DNA of 17,887 nt. Origin: Clostridiales bacterium. Its GTDB lineage: Bacteria; Bacillota; Clostridia; Oscillospirales; Oscillospiraceae. The stretch is taken from NCBI GenBank assembly GCA_004558115.1, contig SFDT01000034.1, positions 1-17,887 of the forward strand, in the 5' to 3' direction. The notes below the pieces were generated by a model, which worked only from the letters and a program-made list of their open reading frames with translations, was not told where the DNA came from and made no database searches. Shown here one piece after another: positions 1-6,304 of the stretch. Numbering within the stretch: the first letter of the stretch is position 1; each line of letters starts with the position of its first letter. Made by a program: the position numbers and the translations under genes.

Positions 1-19
1 GGTTGTCAGACTATTCTGT

Positions 20-65
20 GCCCCCTTAAGGGGGCGGCCACAAGAGATAGGCCCTTATAGGGCCT
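20..65. repeat. Two short palindromes downstream of glyA
   Basis: A perfect 16-base palindrome, GCCCCCTTAAGGGGGC, lies at 20-35. A second hairpin at 49-65 has 7-bp arms AGGCCCT/AGGGCCT around the loop TAT. Both lie just beyond the glyA stop codon, in noncoding DNA. Neither is followed by a clear T-run on either strand, so they are not textbook terminators. They could be processing or pausing structures, or protein binding sites. The gene to the left of the window is unknown. Confidence 0.5.
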
Positions 66-67
66 GT

Positions 68-1342
68 TCAAACCACCGGTTCAACCGGTGGTTTTGATTC
101 GTAAATGGGGAACTGCTGGCAAAGGGCGTTGACTTCTGCGCGGACCTGCTCGGCGTTGGCGTCGAAATCCTCGGCGATCAGCTTCATCCACTGGGCGATC
201 TTCACCATTTCGGGCTCCTTGAAGCCGCGGGAGGTGACAGCGGGAGTGCCCACCCGGATGCCGCTGGTGACGAAAGGCTTTTCCGGATCGTTGGGAATGG
301 CGTTTTTGTTGACAGTGATCTGGACCTCGTCCAGCCGGTGTTCAAACTCCTTGCCGGTAATGTGGAAATTCCGTACATCCACCAGCATCAGGTGGTTGTC
401 CGTGCCGCCGGACACCAGGCGGAAGCCGCTTTTCACCAACTCCTCCGCCAGGACCTTGGCGTTTTTCACGATCTGCTCCGCATAGGTCTTGAATTCCGGC
501 TTCAGCGCCTCGCCGAAGCACACGGCCTTGGCGGCGATGATATGCTCCAGCGGGCCGCCCTGGGTACCGGGGAACACAGCGGAGTTGATCTTCTTGTAAA
601 TGGCCTCGTCGTTGCAGAGGATCAGGCCGCCCCGGGGACCGCGAAGGGTCTTGTGAGTGGTGGTGGTCACCACATCGGCGTAGGGGATGGGGGAGGGATG
701 GACACCGGCGGCCACCAGGCCGGCGATGTGGGCCATGTCCACCATGAGATAGGCGCCCACAGCGTCAGCGACCTCCCGGAATTTGGCAAAGTCGATGACG
801 CGGGGATAGGCGGAGGCACCGGCTACGATGAGCTTGGGCCTGCATTCCTTGGCAACGTCCATCAGCTTGTCATAGTCGATCATTTCCGTCTCGTCATCCA
901 GACCATAGGGGACCACATGGAAGTACTTGCCGGAGATGTTCACGGGACTGCCGTGGCTGAGATGGCCGCCGTGGGCCAGATTCATGCCCAGCACCGTGTC
1001 ACCGGGCTGGAGCAGGGCAAAGAACACCGCCAGGTTGGCGTTGGCACCGGAATGTGGCTGGACGTTGGCGTAATTGCAGCCGAACAGCTGGCAGGCCCGC
1101 TTGCGGGCAATCTCCTCCGTCACATCCACAGCGTAGCAGCCGCCGTAGTAGCGCTTGCCGGGGTAACCCTCGGCGTACTTGTTGGTCAGGCAGGTGCCCA
1201 TAGCCAGCATGACGGCGGGACTGACGATGTTCTCAGAGGCAATGAGTTCGATGTTGCGGTGCTCACGGGCAAATTCCTCCTGAATGGAAGCGCCTACTTC
1301 GGGATCGTACTGGGAAATGAAGTCCATGTTTTTCTGCACCAT
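68..1342 (-). CDS. glyA: Serine hydroxymethyltransferase
   Basis: This PLP enzyme interconverts serine plus tetrahydrofolate and glycine plus 5,10-methylene-THF, the main one-carbon source in the cytoplasm. The start at 1342 gives 424 residues, normal for the family. It has an AAGGAGG ribosome binding site just upstream, whereas the longer open frame runs through the promoter. Visible motifs are NVQPHSGANAN (93-103), DMAHIAGL (202-209, D and H at the cofactor) and TTTTHKTLRGPRGG (226-239) with the PLP lysine K231. A sigma-A promoter lies directly upstream, so it can be expressed apart from the cyclo-ligase gene 89 bp away on the same strand. Both genes act in folate one-carbon metabolism. The reading frame looks intact and the identification is secure. 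Confidence 0.97.
   Translation of the reverse strand: MVQKNMDFISQYDPEVGASIQEEFAREHRNIELIASENIVSPAVMLAMGTCLTNKYAEGYPGKRYYGGCYAVDVTEEIARKRACQLFGCNYANVQPHSGANANLAVFFALLQPGDTVLGMNLAHGGHLSHGSPVNISGKYFHVVPYGLDDETEMIDYDKLMDVAKECRPKLIVAGASAYPRVIDFAKFREVADAVGAYLMVDMAHIAGLVAAGVHPSPIPYADVVTTTTHKTLRGPRGGLILCNDEAIYKKINSAVFPGTQGGPLEHIIAAKAVCFGEALKPEFKTYAEQIVKNAKVLAEELVKSGFRLVSGGTDNHLMLVDVRNFHITGKEFEHRLDEVQITVNKNAIPNDPEKPFVTSGIRVGTPAVTSRGFKEPEMVKIAQWMKLIAEDFDANAEQVRAEVNALCQQFPIYESKPPVEPVV
70..94. terminator. Palindrome overlapping the glyA stop, possible terminator
   Basis: Twelve-base arms (70-81 and 83-94) are perfectly complementary around the single centre base 82. The structure covers the last codons of glyA and the first base of its stop triplet (68-70). 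On the plus strand it is followed by TTTTG, on the minus strand by only a short T-run. It may end transcription from either side. The call is tentative because the U-tracts are weak. Confidence 0.4.
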
Positions 1343-1379
1343 GGGGCAGTCCTCCTTTGATATTGAATAGATGGCTTTT

Positions 1380-1408
1380 ATTGTATGCGATTTTGGGCGG
1401 TCTGGCAA
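1380..1408 (-). promoter_or_regulatory. Sigma-A promoter of glyA
   Basis: On the minus strand, -35 TTGCCA (1403-1408) and -10 TACAAT (1380-1385) are separated by exactly 17 bases. They sit in the gap between the cyclo-ligase gene and glyA, about 40 bases before the glyA start. Confidence 0.75.
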
Positions 1409-1431
1409 GTAAATTCTGCTAATGGCAGGTA

Positions 1432-2019
1432 TTACCCCAGCCTTGCCGGGGTGCCGTCCTCGTACAATCCCACCTCTGTCAGCACCCAGGGAATGGGGTA
1501 ATCGTGGGGCTCCAGGGGAATTTCCTCCCGGATGAGCTTTTCCCGGCACAGCAGCACCGTTCCGCCCCGGTAATTGGAGAGAAAGCGGTCGTAGTAGCCG
1601 CCGCCCTGGCCCAGCCGCTGGCCCAGGTGGTTGCAGGTAAGGCAGGGAAGGATAGCCAGGTCCACATCATCCGGGTCCGTCAGGGGAGCGGTCATTGGCG
1701 GCTCCAGGATGCCGTAAGCGCCGGGGACCAGCTCCTCGAAAGAGCGGATCTGCCGCAGCTCCATAACGCCGGGGCCGGTGCAGCGGGGAACGCTGAGCCG
1801 CTTTCCCGCAGCCAGGGCGTCCGCCAGGATGGGGCGGGTGTCGATCTCCCGGGCGGTGCCTACGAAACAAAATACCGCCGACGCGGCCTGGTATTCCGGC
1901 ATGGCCATCAGGTGGGCGCAGATGGCACGGCTGCTGGCCGCTTTATATTTTTCCGGCAGCTGCCGCTCCAGTGTCCGCATGGTCCGGCGCAGCCGCTGCT
2001 TTTCCTCTTGTTTGGTCAT
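1432..2019 (-). CDS. 5-formyltetrahydrofolate cyclo-ligase
   Basis: The ATP-dependent enzyme converts 5-formyl-THF (folinate) to 5,10-methenyl-THF, returning a side product of serine hydroxymethyltransferase to the folate pool. The 195-residue length fits the family. Supporting motifs are the basic N-terminus KQRLRR (8-13 region), GILEP (about 103-107) and the signature GQGGGYYDRF (137-146). The start codon overlaps the dinB stop as ATGA (2016-2019), which implies translational coupling to dinB. A GGAGG-like site lies inside the end of dinB. The next gene, glyA, makes metabolic sense as a partner because SHMT produces 5-formyl-THF. Coupling to a translesion polymerase is less expected and would bring this gene partly under the dinB promoter. 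The identification is strong. Confidence 0.95.
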   Translation of the reverse strand: MTKQEEKQRLRRTMRTLERQLPEKYKAASSRAICAHLMAMPEYQAASAVFCFVGTAREIDTRPILADALAAGKRLSVPRCTGPGVMELRQIRSFEELVPGAYGILEPPMTAPLTDPDDVDLAILPCLTCNHLGQRLGQGGGYYDRFLSNYRGGTVLLCREKLIREEIPLEPHDYPIPWVLTEVGLYEDGTPARLG

Positions 2020-3230
2020 GGAAGGGGGTCCTCCTCTTTTTCAGTATGGGCGGCGCCGAAGGAAATGGCGCCTGCGCCGTATTTGCCCCGAATGCGGTCC
2101 ATGGCAGCCTCCAGCTTTTCCTGCCGCTCCTTCCGCGGCGCGGCAGCGGCGCCGAACAGGTCCACCTGTTCGTAGGCCTTGCCCTCCTGGACCAGGTGGA
2201 TGGCCGTGACGGTCAGAGCCCGGATGGGGGAGGGGGGCTTCCACAAAAGGGCTGTCAGGTCCATGGCGGCCTGGGAGATGTCCCGGATGAGATGGGTGGG
2301 GGCGGGCAGCTGGGTCTGCCGGGAGCGGTCGTGGAACTCCGGGTCCCGGACCGTTACCTGGATGCCCCCGGCGTACAGTCCATAGTGCCGCAGCCGGGTG
2401 GCCACGGAGTCCGCCAGCACGGCGATGCCGCCTTTCACCTGCTCCGGCGTGGTGAGGTTTTTGGGAAAGGTGGTGCCGTTGCCCACGGATTTTACCGGCT
2501 CCGCTTCGTAACGGGAGCGGACCGGCTCCCGGTCCAGGCCGTTGGCGTATTCATACAGCTGAACGCCCAGCTTTCCCATGACAGCCTCCAGCATCTCCAC
2601 CCGGCAGGCGGCCAGCTGGCCGATGGTCTCCACGCCGTACTGCCGCAGCAGCTTCCGGGCGGCGGAACCTACGAACAGCAGGTCCCCCACCGGCAGGGGC
2701 CACACCAGCTTTTTCCAGTTTTCCCGGGAGATGACAGTGGTGGCGTCGGGCTTTTGATAGTCGCTGCCCAGTTTGGCGAATACCTTGTTGAAGCTGACGC
2801 CCACGGACAGCGTCAGGCCCAGTTCCTGCTTCATCCGCTGGCGCAGAGTGTTTGCCAGAGCTTTGGCGTCGCCGCCGAACAAATGCAGAGAGCCGGTGAC
2901 ATCCAGCCAGCTCTCGTCAATGCCGAAGGGCTCCACCAGGTCAGTGTATTCCTCGTAGATGGCGTTGACCCTCCGGGAGTATTCCCGGTACAGGTCGTGG
3001 TGGGGCGGCAGCAGCACCAGGGCGGGGCATTTCTTTTTGGCCTGCCAGATGGTCTCCGCCGTCTGGACGCCGCAGCGTTTGGCTGGTTCATTCTTGGCCA
3101 GGATGATGCCGTGGCGGGAGGTGGGGTCTCCGCAGACGGCTGTGGGGATATCCCGCAGGTCCGGGTGGCTCAGCAGCTCCACGGAGGCGTAAAAACAGTT
3201 GAGGTCGCAGTGGAGAATGATACGGTCCAT
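2016..3230 (-). CDS. dinB: DNA polymerase IV (Y-family translesion polymerase)
   Basis: This error-prone polymerase copies past damaged bases and is classically part of the SOS response. The start at 3230 (404 residues, MDRIILHCD) is chosen for the AAAGGAGG site a few bases upstream. A longer frame to 3266 would begin upstream of the predicted transcription start. The catalytic carboxylates are visible as D9 in the HCDLNCFYASVE block and D105/E106 in GIDESWLDVTG. The little-finger domain follows from about residue 240. Near the C-terminus QVDLF (375-379) matches the beta-clamp binding consensus. Its stop overlaps the cyclo-ligase start by 4 bp. The promoter contains a LexA-like box, as expected for this gene. 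It appears complete. Confidence 0.96.
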   Translation of the reverse strand: MDRIILHCDLNCFYASVELLSHPDLRDIPTAVCGDPTSRHGIILAKNEPAKRCGVQTAETIWQAKKKCPALVLLPPHHDLYREYSRRVNAIYEEYTDLVEPFGIDESWLDVTGSLHLFGGDAKALANTLRQRMKQELGLTLSVGVSFNKVFAKLGSDYQKPDATTVISRENWKKLVWPLPVGDLLFVGSAARKLLRQYGVETIGQLAACRVEMLEAVMGKLGVQLYEYANGLDREPVRSRYEAEPVKSVGNGTTFPKNLTTPEQVKGGIAVLADSVATRLRHYGLYAGGIQVTVRDPEFHDRSRQTQLPAPTHLIRDISQAAMDLTALLWKPPSPIRALTVTAIHLVQEGKAYEQVDLFGAAAAPRKERQEKLEAAMDRIRGKYGAGAISFGAAHTEKEEDPLP

Positions 3231-3254
3231 GGCGCCGCCCTCCTTTCTGCTTCC

Positions 3255-3283
3255 ATGATAGCACATCTGTTCGGGTTTGAAAA
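3255..3283 (-). promoter_or_regulatory. dinB promoter with LexA-like box
   Basis: On the minus strand, -35 TTTTCA (3278-3283) and -10 TATCAT (3255-3260) are 17 bases apart. Between them, CGAACAGATGTGCT (3260-3273) matches the Bacillus-type LexA consensus CGAACRNRYGTTYC at 12 of 14 positions, with one mismatch inside the right half-site. The box starts 4 bases after the -35 and its last base is the first base of the -10. The location suits LexA blocking RNA polymerase. Confidence 0.72.
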
Positions 3284-3286
3284 GAG

Positions 3287-3318
3287 AAAAGGCGGCGTGC
3301 TTTCACACGCCGCCTTTT
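3287..3318. terminator. Strong terminator after ribU
   Basis: Thirteen-base arms (3287-3299 and 3306-3318) enclose the loop CTTTCA. On the minus strand the stem begins about 18 bases after the ribU stop and ends in TTTTCTCTTTTC. It separates ribU from the dinB promoter, which starts 4 bases further on. The arms also end in TTTT on the plus strand. Confidence 0.88.
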
Positions 3319-3336
3319 GGAAAATATGATCGATCA

Positions 3337-4035
3337 TTAAAGAATGCCCATGAGCACCAGGGCCAGCACCACAAAGGTGGCCAGCAGAGCCAGGGAGAAC
3401 AGCAGGAAGCCGGCGCCCATCTTTCGGGCGGACTGCTGGGGAGCATGAGACTCCGGCACCAGGCGGGCCTTTCGCAAAGCGGTGACAACAGGCTTGTACA
3501 GCAGCAGAATCAGAGCCATGTTCAGCCCGCCCTTGACCACGTTGAAAGGCAGGAATACGGTGGGCAGCATGGAAGCCACCACATTGCGGGGGATACCCAT
3601 ATAGATGGGGGTGATGAGATAGTTCCACAGCAGCATGACCGCCGTCAAGGCAATGACGCCCAGAGCCAGACCGATCACGGCACCTTTTTTGGTGTGCAGA
3701 TGTTTGTAGACAAAAGCGGCGGTGCAGCAGAACGCGCAGGTGGCCAGCACATTCATGATCAGGCCGATGATGCCGGTGTCACTGACAGTGAACATTTCCA
3801 CAGCGGCTACTACAATGGAAATAATAGCTGCAGCCAGGGGGCCGAACAGAAAGCCGCCGATACAGATGACAGTGTCCTTCAAATCCAGCTGTAAAAAGCC
3901 GGAAACCTGAGGCAGAGTCTTGCTGAGGACCATGACCACATAGGCGATAGCAGTCAGCATAGCCAGGGAGACCCAGGTCCGCAGGCCCATGCGGGAACGA
4001 GTGGCGGGGACGGCGTTGACATTGGAATTGGACAT
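3337..4035 (-). CDS. ribU: Riboflavin ECF transporter substrate-binding subunit
   Basis: This is the membrane S component that binds riboflavin and works with the shared ECF module (two ATPases and EcfT), which is not in this window. The start at 4035 gives 232 residues and has an AAAGGAG site. The longer frame would run through the riboswitch terminator and is rejected. About six hydrophobic helices are visible. RibU-type segments include LQLDLKDTVICIGGFLFGP (48-66) and PFNVVKGGLN (163-172). The C-terminus carries an extra hydrophobic helix (about 208-230) after a polar stretch. An FMN riboswitch in the leader both supports the assignment and explains the regulation: repression when FMN is plentiful. 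Confidence 0.94.
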   Translation of the reverse strand: MSNSNVNAVPATRSRMGLRTWVSLAMLTAIAYVVMVLSKTLPQVSGFLQLDLKDTVICIGGFLFGPLAAAIISIVVAAVEMFTVSDTGIIGLIMNVLATCAFCCTAAFVYKHLHTKKGAVIGLALGVIALTAVMLLWNYLITPIYMGIPRNVVASMLPTVFLPFNVVKGGLNMALILLLYKPVVTALRKARLVPESHAPQQSARKMGAGFLLFSLALLATFVVLALVLMGIL

Positions 4036-4097
4036 AAAAAATACACTCCTTTGTTTGTTTGAAAACACCCTGGACGCTTTGACTTCTCCAAGGTGAA

Positions 4098-4141
4098 CAA
4101 ACAACAAAGAAGCGCATGCAAAACATGCGCGGCTCTGCCGC
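4098..4141 (-). terminator. FMN-riboswitch expression-platform terminator
   Basis: On the minus strand a stem of GCGCATG/CATGCGC (4112-4130, loop of 5) is followed by the T-rich run TTCTTTGTTGTTTG. A second small hairpin, GCGGC/GCCGC (4129-4141), shares two bases with it, so the two cannot both form fully. The 3' end of the aptamer (AGAAG) could also pair with CTTCT of the tail. This arrangement fits a transcription-terminating riboswitch; the exact alternative pairing is inference. Confidence 0.75.
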
Positions 4142-4147
4142 ACTCAT

Positions 4148-4261
4148 CTTCTTCCATCCAGACTATACTGTTGGTCCCGGAGTTTCACCGGGTCGGCGGA
4201 TATCTTGCGATATCCGGTCGCGGACTTTACCGCCAGTGGGGAATCACACCCCGCCCTGAAG
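4148..4261 (-). ncRNA. FMN riboswitch (RFN element)
   Basis: Read on the minus strand, the sequence begins with CTTCAGGGCGGGGTG, continues through CCCCACTGGCGGTAA, AGTCCGCGA, GGTGAAACTCCGGGACC and AACAGTATAGTCTGGATG, and ends in GAAGAAG. These blocks occur in the order of the conserved RFN core. The variable stem at about 4192-4216 is a near-perfect GGATATC/GATATCC hairpin. It lies in the leader of ribU and is followed by a terminator. Confidence 0.97.
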
Positions 4262-4290
4262 ACAAAGTATTCAGTTGCTTTCTGTGGGAT

Positions 4291-4319
4291 AGTATACGGC
4301 AGGACGCGGGAAAATGCAA
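4291..4319 (-). promoter_or_regulatory. Sigma-A promoter of the ribU leader
   Basis: On the minus strand, -35 TTGCAT (4314-4319) and -10 TATACT (4291-4296) are 17 bases apart. The predicted transcript starts about 20 bases before the FMN aptamer. It is divergent from the SLOG-gene promoter, with about 25 bases between their -35 elements. Confidence 0.78.
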
Positions 4320-4343
4320 CCCCCAATTTACAAATATCCGCTC

Positions 4344-4372
4344 TTTACAAAAGCGAACGAATGTTCTATACT
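4344..4372 (+). promoter_or_regulatory. SLOG-gene promoter with LexA-type SOS box
   Basis: The -35 TTTACA (4344-4349) and -10 TATACT (4367-4372) are 17 bases apart. The spacer holds CGAACGAATGTTCT (4354-4367), a perfect GAAC-N4-GTTC inverted repeat. It matches the Bacillus-type LexA consensus at 13 of 14 positions. The box begins 4 bases after the -35 and its last base is the first of the -10, exactly as in the dinB promoter. Confidence 0.8.
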
Positions 4373-4405
4373 GGAAACGATCTCACCAGAAAAGGAGGCG
4401 GCGCC

Positions 4406-4930
4406 ATGGGGGCCCGGCAGGAATCCTGCTGCTTCACCGGCCACCGGCCGGGCAAGCTGCCCTGGAAATATAACGAGGGAGACGTCCGGTGCCTGGCACT
4501 GAAAAGGCGGATGACGGACGCGGTGGAGACCGCTTATGAGGAGGGCTACCGTCACTTCCTCTGCGGCATGGCCATGGGCTGCGACCTGTATTTTTGTGAA
4601 TGCGTGCTGGCCCTGCGGGAACGGCACCCGGACGTGACGGTGGAGGCGGCCATTCCCTGTCCCACCCAGGCGGACCGGTGGCCCGCCGCCCAGCGGGAGC
4701 GGTATAGGCGGCTGGTGGCGGCCTGCGACTTTGAGACTCTGGTCTCTCAACAGTACACCTCCACCTGCATGCAGCGGCGGGACCGTTATATGGTGGACCA
4801 TACCTCGCTGCTCATTGCCGCCTTCGACGGCTCCGCCGGCGGTACCCGGTACACGGTGGAATACGCCATGAGGCAGGGGCTGGACATTGTGGACCTGCCT
4901 ATCGTCACGGGAAATTTTACGGGATTTTAA
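4406..4930 (+). CDS. SLOG-family protein (DUF1273/YpsA-like)
   Basis: This 174-residue protein belongs to the SLOG Rossmann-like superfamily, whose members are thought to bind nucleotides or nucleic-acid-derived ligands. The biochemical role of this branch is not settled. Family features are CFTGHRPGKL near the N-terminus (9-18), GMAMGCD (54-60), a typical glycine-rich ligand loop, and SAGGTRYTVEYA (143-154). There is no signal peptide or membrane helix, so it is cytoplasmic. The start at 4406 has an AAAAGGAGG site. Its promoter carries a strong LexA box, so it is probably DNA-damage induced. A small unknown gene follows 63 bases downstream on the same strand with no clear terminator between. 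Family is certain, function is not. Confidence 0.88.
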   Translation: MGARQESCCFTGHRPGKLPWKYNEGDVRCLALKRRMTDAVETAYEEGYRHFLCGMAMGCDLYFCECVLALRERHPDVTVEAAIPCPTQADRWPAAQRERYRRLVAACDFETLVSQQYTSTCMQRRDRYMVDHTSLLIAAFDGSAGGTRYTVEYAMRQGLDIVDLPIVTGNFTGF

Positions 4931-4993
4931 CGAAAAGCCGCTTGTGCCTTTTCTTTTGGCTGGGTATGCTGAAAGGAGAAAGGCGGTGGAGCG

Positions 4994-5182
4994 GTGAACG
5001 TCATGGGACAGATCCGAAAGCTGGAGAAGATCGGCTTTTCCGGCCACATGCTGGACCGGGCCGTGGCCCTGGCCGGCTCCCGGCGGCTGGTGTACGACGC
5101 GCTGTGCCGAGCGGTGGAGGAGCGGGCCCTGACACCGGCGGAGGCGCTCAGGACCGTGGAGCAGGAGCTGCCTGAATTGTGA
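4994..5182 (+). CDS. Small protein of unknown function (62 aa)
   Basis: I do not recognise this protein. The frame starts at GTG 4994 behind GAAAGGAG (about 15 bases away). ATG 5003 is an alternative start. Third codon positions are almost all G or C, as in neighbouring genes, which supports real coding. The product is charged and predicted helical (KLEKIGFSGHMLDRAVALAG, then a second helix rich in E, A and R), with no membrane segment or signal peptide. It lies 63 bases after the SLOG gene and before the thiT promoter, so it is probably cotranscribed with the SLOG gene. It could be a partner of that protein or an unrelated small regulator. Confidence 0.6.
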   Translation: MNVMGQIRKLEKIGFSGHMLDRAVALAGSRRLVYDALCRAVEERALTPAEALRTVEQELPEL

Positions 5183-5189
5183 AAGGGAC

Positions 5190-5218
5190 TTGCATCCAAA
5201 GGAAAATGGTGGTATGCT
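5190..5218 (+). promoter_or_regulatory. Candidate promoter of the thiT leader
   Basis: The -35 TTGCAT (5190-5195) and -10 TATGCT (5213-5218) are 17 bases apart. They lie just after the stop codon of the 62-residue gene and about 25 bases before the TPP aptamer. The hexamers are moderate matches to the sigma-A consensus. Confidence 0.6.
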
Positions 5219-5244
5219 GTTTCCAGTCAACTGAATCAATCGTG

Positions 5245-5331
5245 AGCTGGGGAGCTTGTAGCACAGGCTGAGAGGAAGTTGTGGAACTTCGACCCTTGTA
5301 CCTGAGGTGGATAATGCCAACGTAGGGAGTC
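5245..5331 (+). ncRNA. TPP riboswitch (THI element)
   Basis: The conserved core is plain: GGGGAGC, CAGGCTGAGAGG, GACCCTTGTACCTGA, then GGATAATGCCAACGTAGGGA. The blocks occur in the order of the THI box. It lies in the leader of thiT and is followed by a terminator, so TPP would switch thiT off. The optional P3 hairpin is short (GAAGTT/AACTTC). Confidence 0.97.
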
Positions 5332-5362
5332 ATCATGATATGGATATCCATAGACACTGAAA

Positions 5363-5393
5363 CGCCCTCCCGGCATCCCGGGAGGGCGCTTTT
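5363..5393 (+). terminator. TPP-riboswitch terminator
   Basis: Eleven-base arms (5363-5373 and 5378-5388) enclose CATC and are followed by CTTTTG. GGGAG at the end of the aptamer (5325-5329) is complementary to CTCCC in the 5' arm (5367-5371), which could form an antiterminator. A 14-base perfect palindrome TATGGATATCCATA (5339-5352) lies between aptamer and terminator. Confidence 0.85.
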
Positions 5394-5439
5394 GCGCTGG
5401 TGCACTCATGATTGCAAAGAAAAAAGGAGGAATGTATCA

Positions 5440-6105
5440 ATGAGTTGGCTGGTCAATGGAGAAGGCGGTCTGACCACCGCCGGGTATGTGGTGAGCGTGG
5501 TGCTGATGCTGGTGTGCCTTGGGTTGGGACTGGCCCTGGCGGACCGGGATGGAAAGAAGCGGGGCTTCGCCTCCCGGCAGCTGGCCTACTGTGCCATGGC
5601 GGTGGCCCTGGCCTACGTAACGAGCTTTATCAAGCTGTTCAAGCTGCCCTACGGCGGTTCCGTCACGCTGATGAGTATGCTGTTCATCGTGCTGGTGGCC
5701 AACTGGTACGGCGTCAAGACCGGCATGTTGGTGGGCTTCGCCTACGGCCTGCTGCAATTTTTGCAGGAGCCTTACGTGCTCAGCGTGTTTCAGGTGTGCT
5801 GCGACTACGTGCTGGCCTTCGCGGCCCTGGGCCTGGCGGGCCTGTTCCGGAACAAGGAGAAAGGCGGCCTGCTGGCGGGGTATATTGTGGCGGTGCTGGC
5901 CCGGGGCTTTTTCCATTCGCTGGGCGGCTACCTGTACTGGATGGACTACATGCCGGAGAATTTCCCTCAGAGTTTGGCGGCGCTGTATCCCATCATCTAC
6001 AATTACAGCTACCTGCTGGCGGAGGGCGTCATCACCGTCATTGTGCTGAAAGTGCCCGCGGTGGAAAAGGCGCTGGAGCGTGTCCGCAAGAGCGCGGTAC
6101 AGTGA
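5440..6105 (+). CDS. thiT: Thiamine ECF transporter substrate-binding subunit
   Basis: This is the membrane S component that binds thiamine and uses the shared ECF energizing module encoded elsewhere. The start at 5440 follows AAAAAGGAGG by 9 bases and gives 221 residues, slightly longer than usual because of an extra N-terminal hydrophobic helix (about 14-34). ThiT-like segments are the GVKTGMLVGFAYGLLQFLQEPY stretch (91-112), RGFFHSLGGYLYW (155-167) with H159, and YNYSYLLAE (187-195). These correspond to the aromatic and polar ligand pocket of the family. About seven membrane helices are visible. The TPP riboswitch immediately upstream supports the substrate and the regulation. Confidence 0.94.
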   Translation: MSWLVNGEGGLTTAGYVVSVVLMLVCLGLGLALADRDGKKRGFASRQLAYCAMAVALAYVTSFIKLFKLPYGGSVTLMSMLFIVLVANWYGVKTGMLVGFAYGLLQFLQEPYVLSVFQVCCDYVLAFAALGLAGLFRNKEKGGLLAGYIVAVLARGFFHSLGGYLYWMDYMPENFPQSLAALYPIIYNYSYLLAEGVITVIVLKVPAVEKALERVRKSAVQ

Positions 6106-6108
6106 AAA

Positions 6109-6139
6109 ACAGCCCCGGACGGTTTTCGTCCGGGGCTGT
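6109..6139 (+). terminator. Hairpin after thiT, copy 1
   Basis: Thirteen-base arms (6109-6121 and 6127-6139) enclose GTTTT and begin 3 bases after the thiT stop. The trailing sequence CCAGTTTGC is only weakly U-rich. The hairpin recurs almost exactly at 6304-6334. Confidence 0.75.
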
Positions 6140-6190
6140 CCAGTTTGCAAAAAAGAATGGGAGCGTGGGATAACGGGAAGGAAGATAGTT

Positions 6191-6221
6191 ACGAAAGAAA
6201 CCCAGGAGGGGTGTCTTTCGT
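6191..6221. repeat. Inverted repeat, ACGAAAGA/TCTTTCGT
   Basis: Perfect 8-base outer arms (6191-6198 and 6214-6221) are followed inward by one mismatch and four further pairs (ACCC/GGGT). It lies in the noncoding gap between the convergent genes thiT and feoB. It is one of a run of hairpins there. Confidence 0.6.
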
Positions 6222-6231
6222 TTTGAATTAT

Positions 6232-6266
6232 AAGTTTTTCAGAACTTTTGAAGTTCTGAAAAACTT
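6232..6266. repeat. Perfect 16-bp inverted repeat
   Basis: AAGTTTTTCAGAACTT (6232-6247) and its exact reverse complement (6251-6266) flank the loop TTG. The arms are AT-rich, unlike the surrounding genes. Such a long perfect stem is unlikely by chance. There is no terminator-type GC stem, so it may be part of a small repeat element. Confidence 0.85.
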
Positions 6267-6268
6267 GC

Positions 6269-6304
6269 TTCAGGCTGCCGAAAAGATTTTTTCGACAGCC
6301 TGAA
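6269..6304. repeat. 16-bp inverted repeat with one mismatch
   Basis: The left arm TTCAGGCTGCCGAAAA (6269-6284) and the right arm (6289-6304) pair at 15 of 16 positions around the loop GATT. It begins 2 bases after the preceding 16-bp repeat and ends on the first base of the next hairpin. Confidence 0.82.

Noticed and set aside
338..1360. 340-codon open frame on the plus strand opposite glyA
   Set aside because: It lies antisense to a secure glyA and has no family features. Similar long antisense frames occur opposite dinB, lysA and the anti-sigma gene for the same compositional reason.
1417..1429. CTGC/GCAG mini-hairpin between the cyclo-ligase gene and glyA
   Set aside because: It has only 4 base pairs and no U-tract, too weak to call a terminator.
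4036..4143. N-terminal extension of ribU to 4143
   Set aside because: It would be encoded through the riboswitch terminator. The ATG at 4035 has its own ribosome binding site and gives a normal RibU.
6211..6303. 30-codon frame (GTG at 6211) across two inverted repeats
   Set aside because: AGGAGG abuts the GTG with almost no spacing, and the frame is explained by the palindromes it reads through. TTG 6223 is a possible but weak alternative start.
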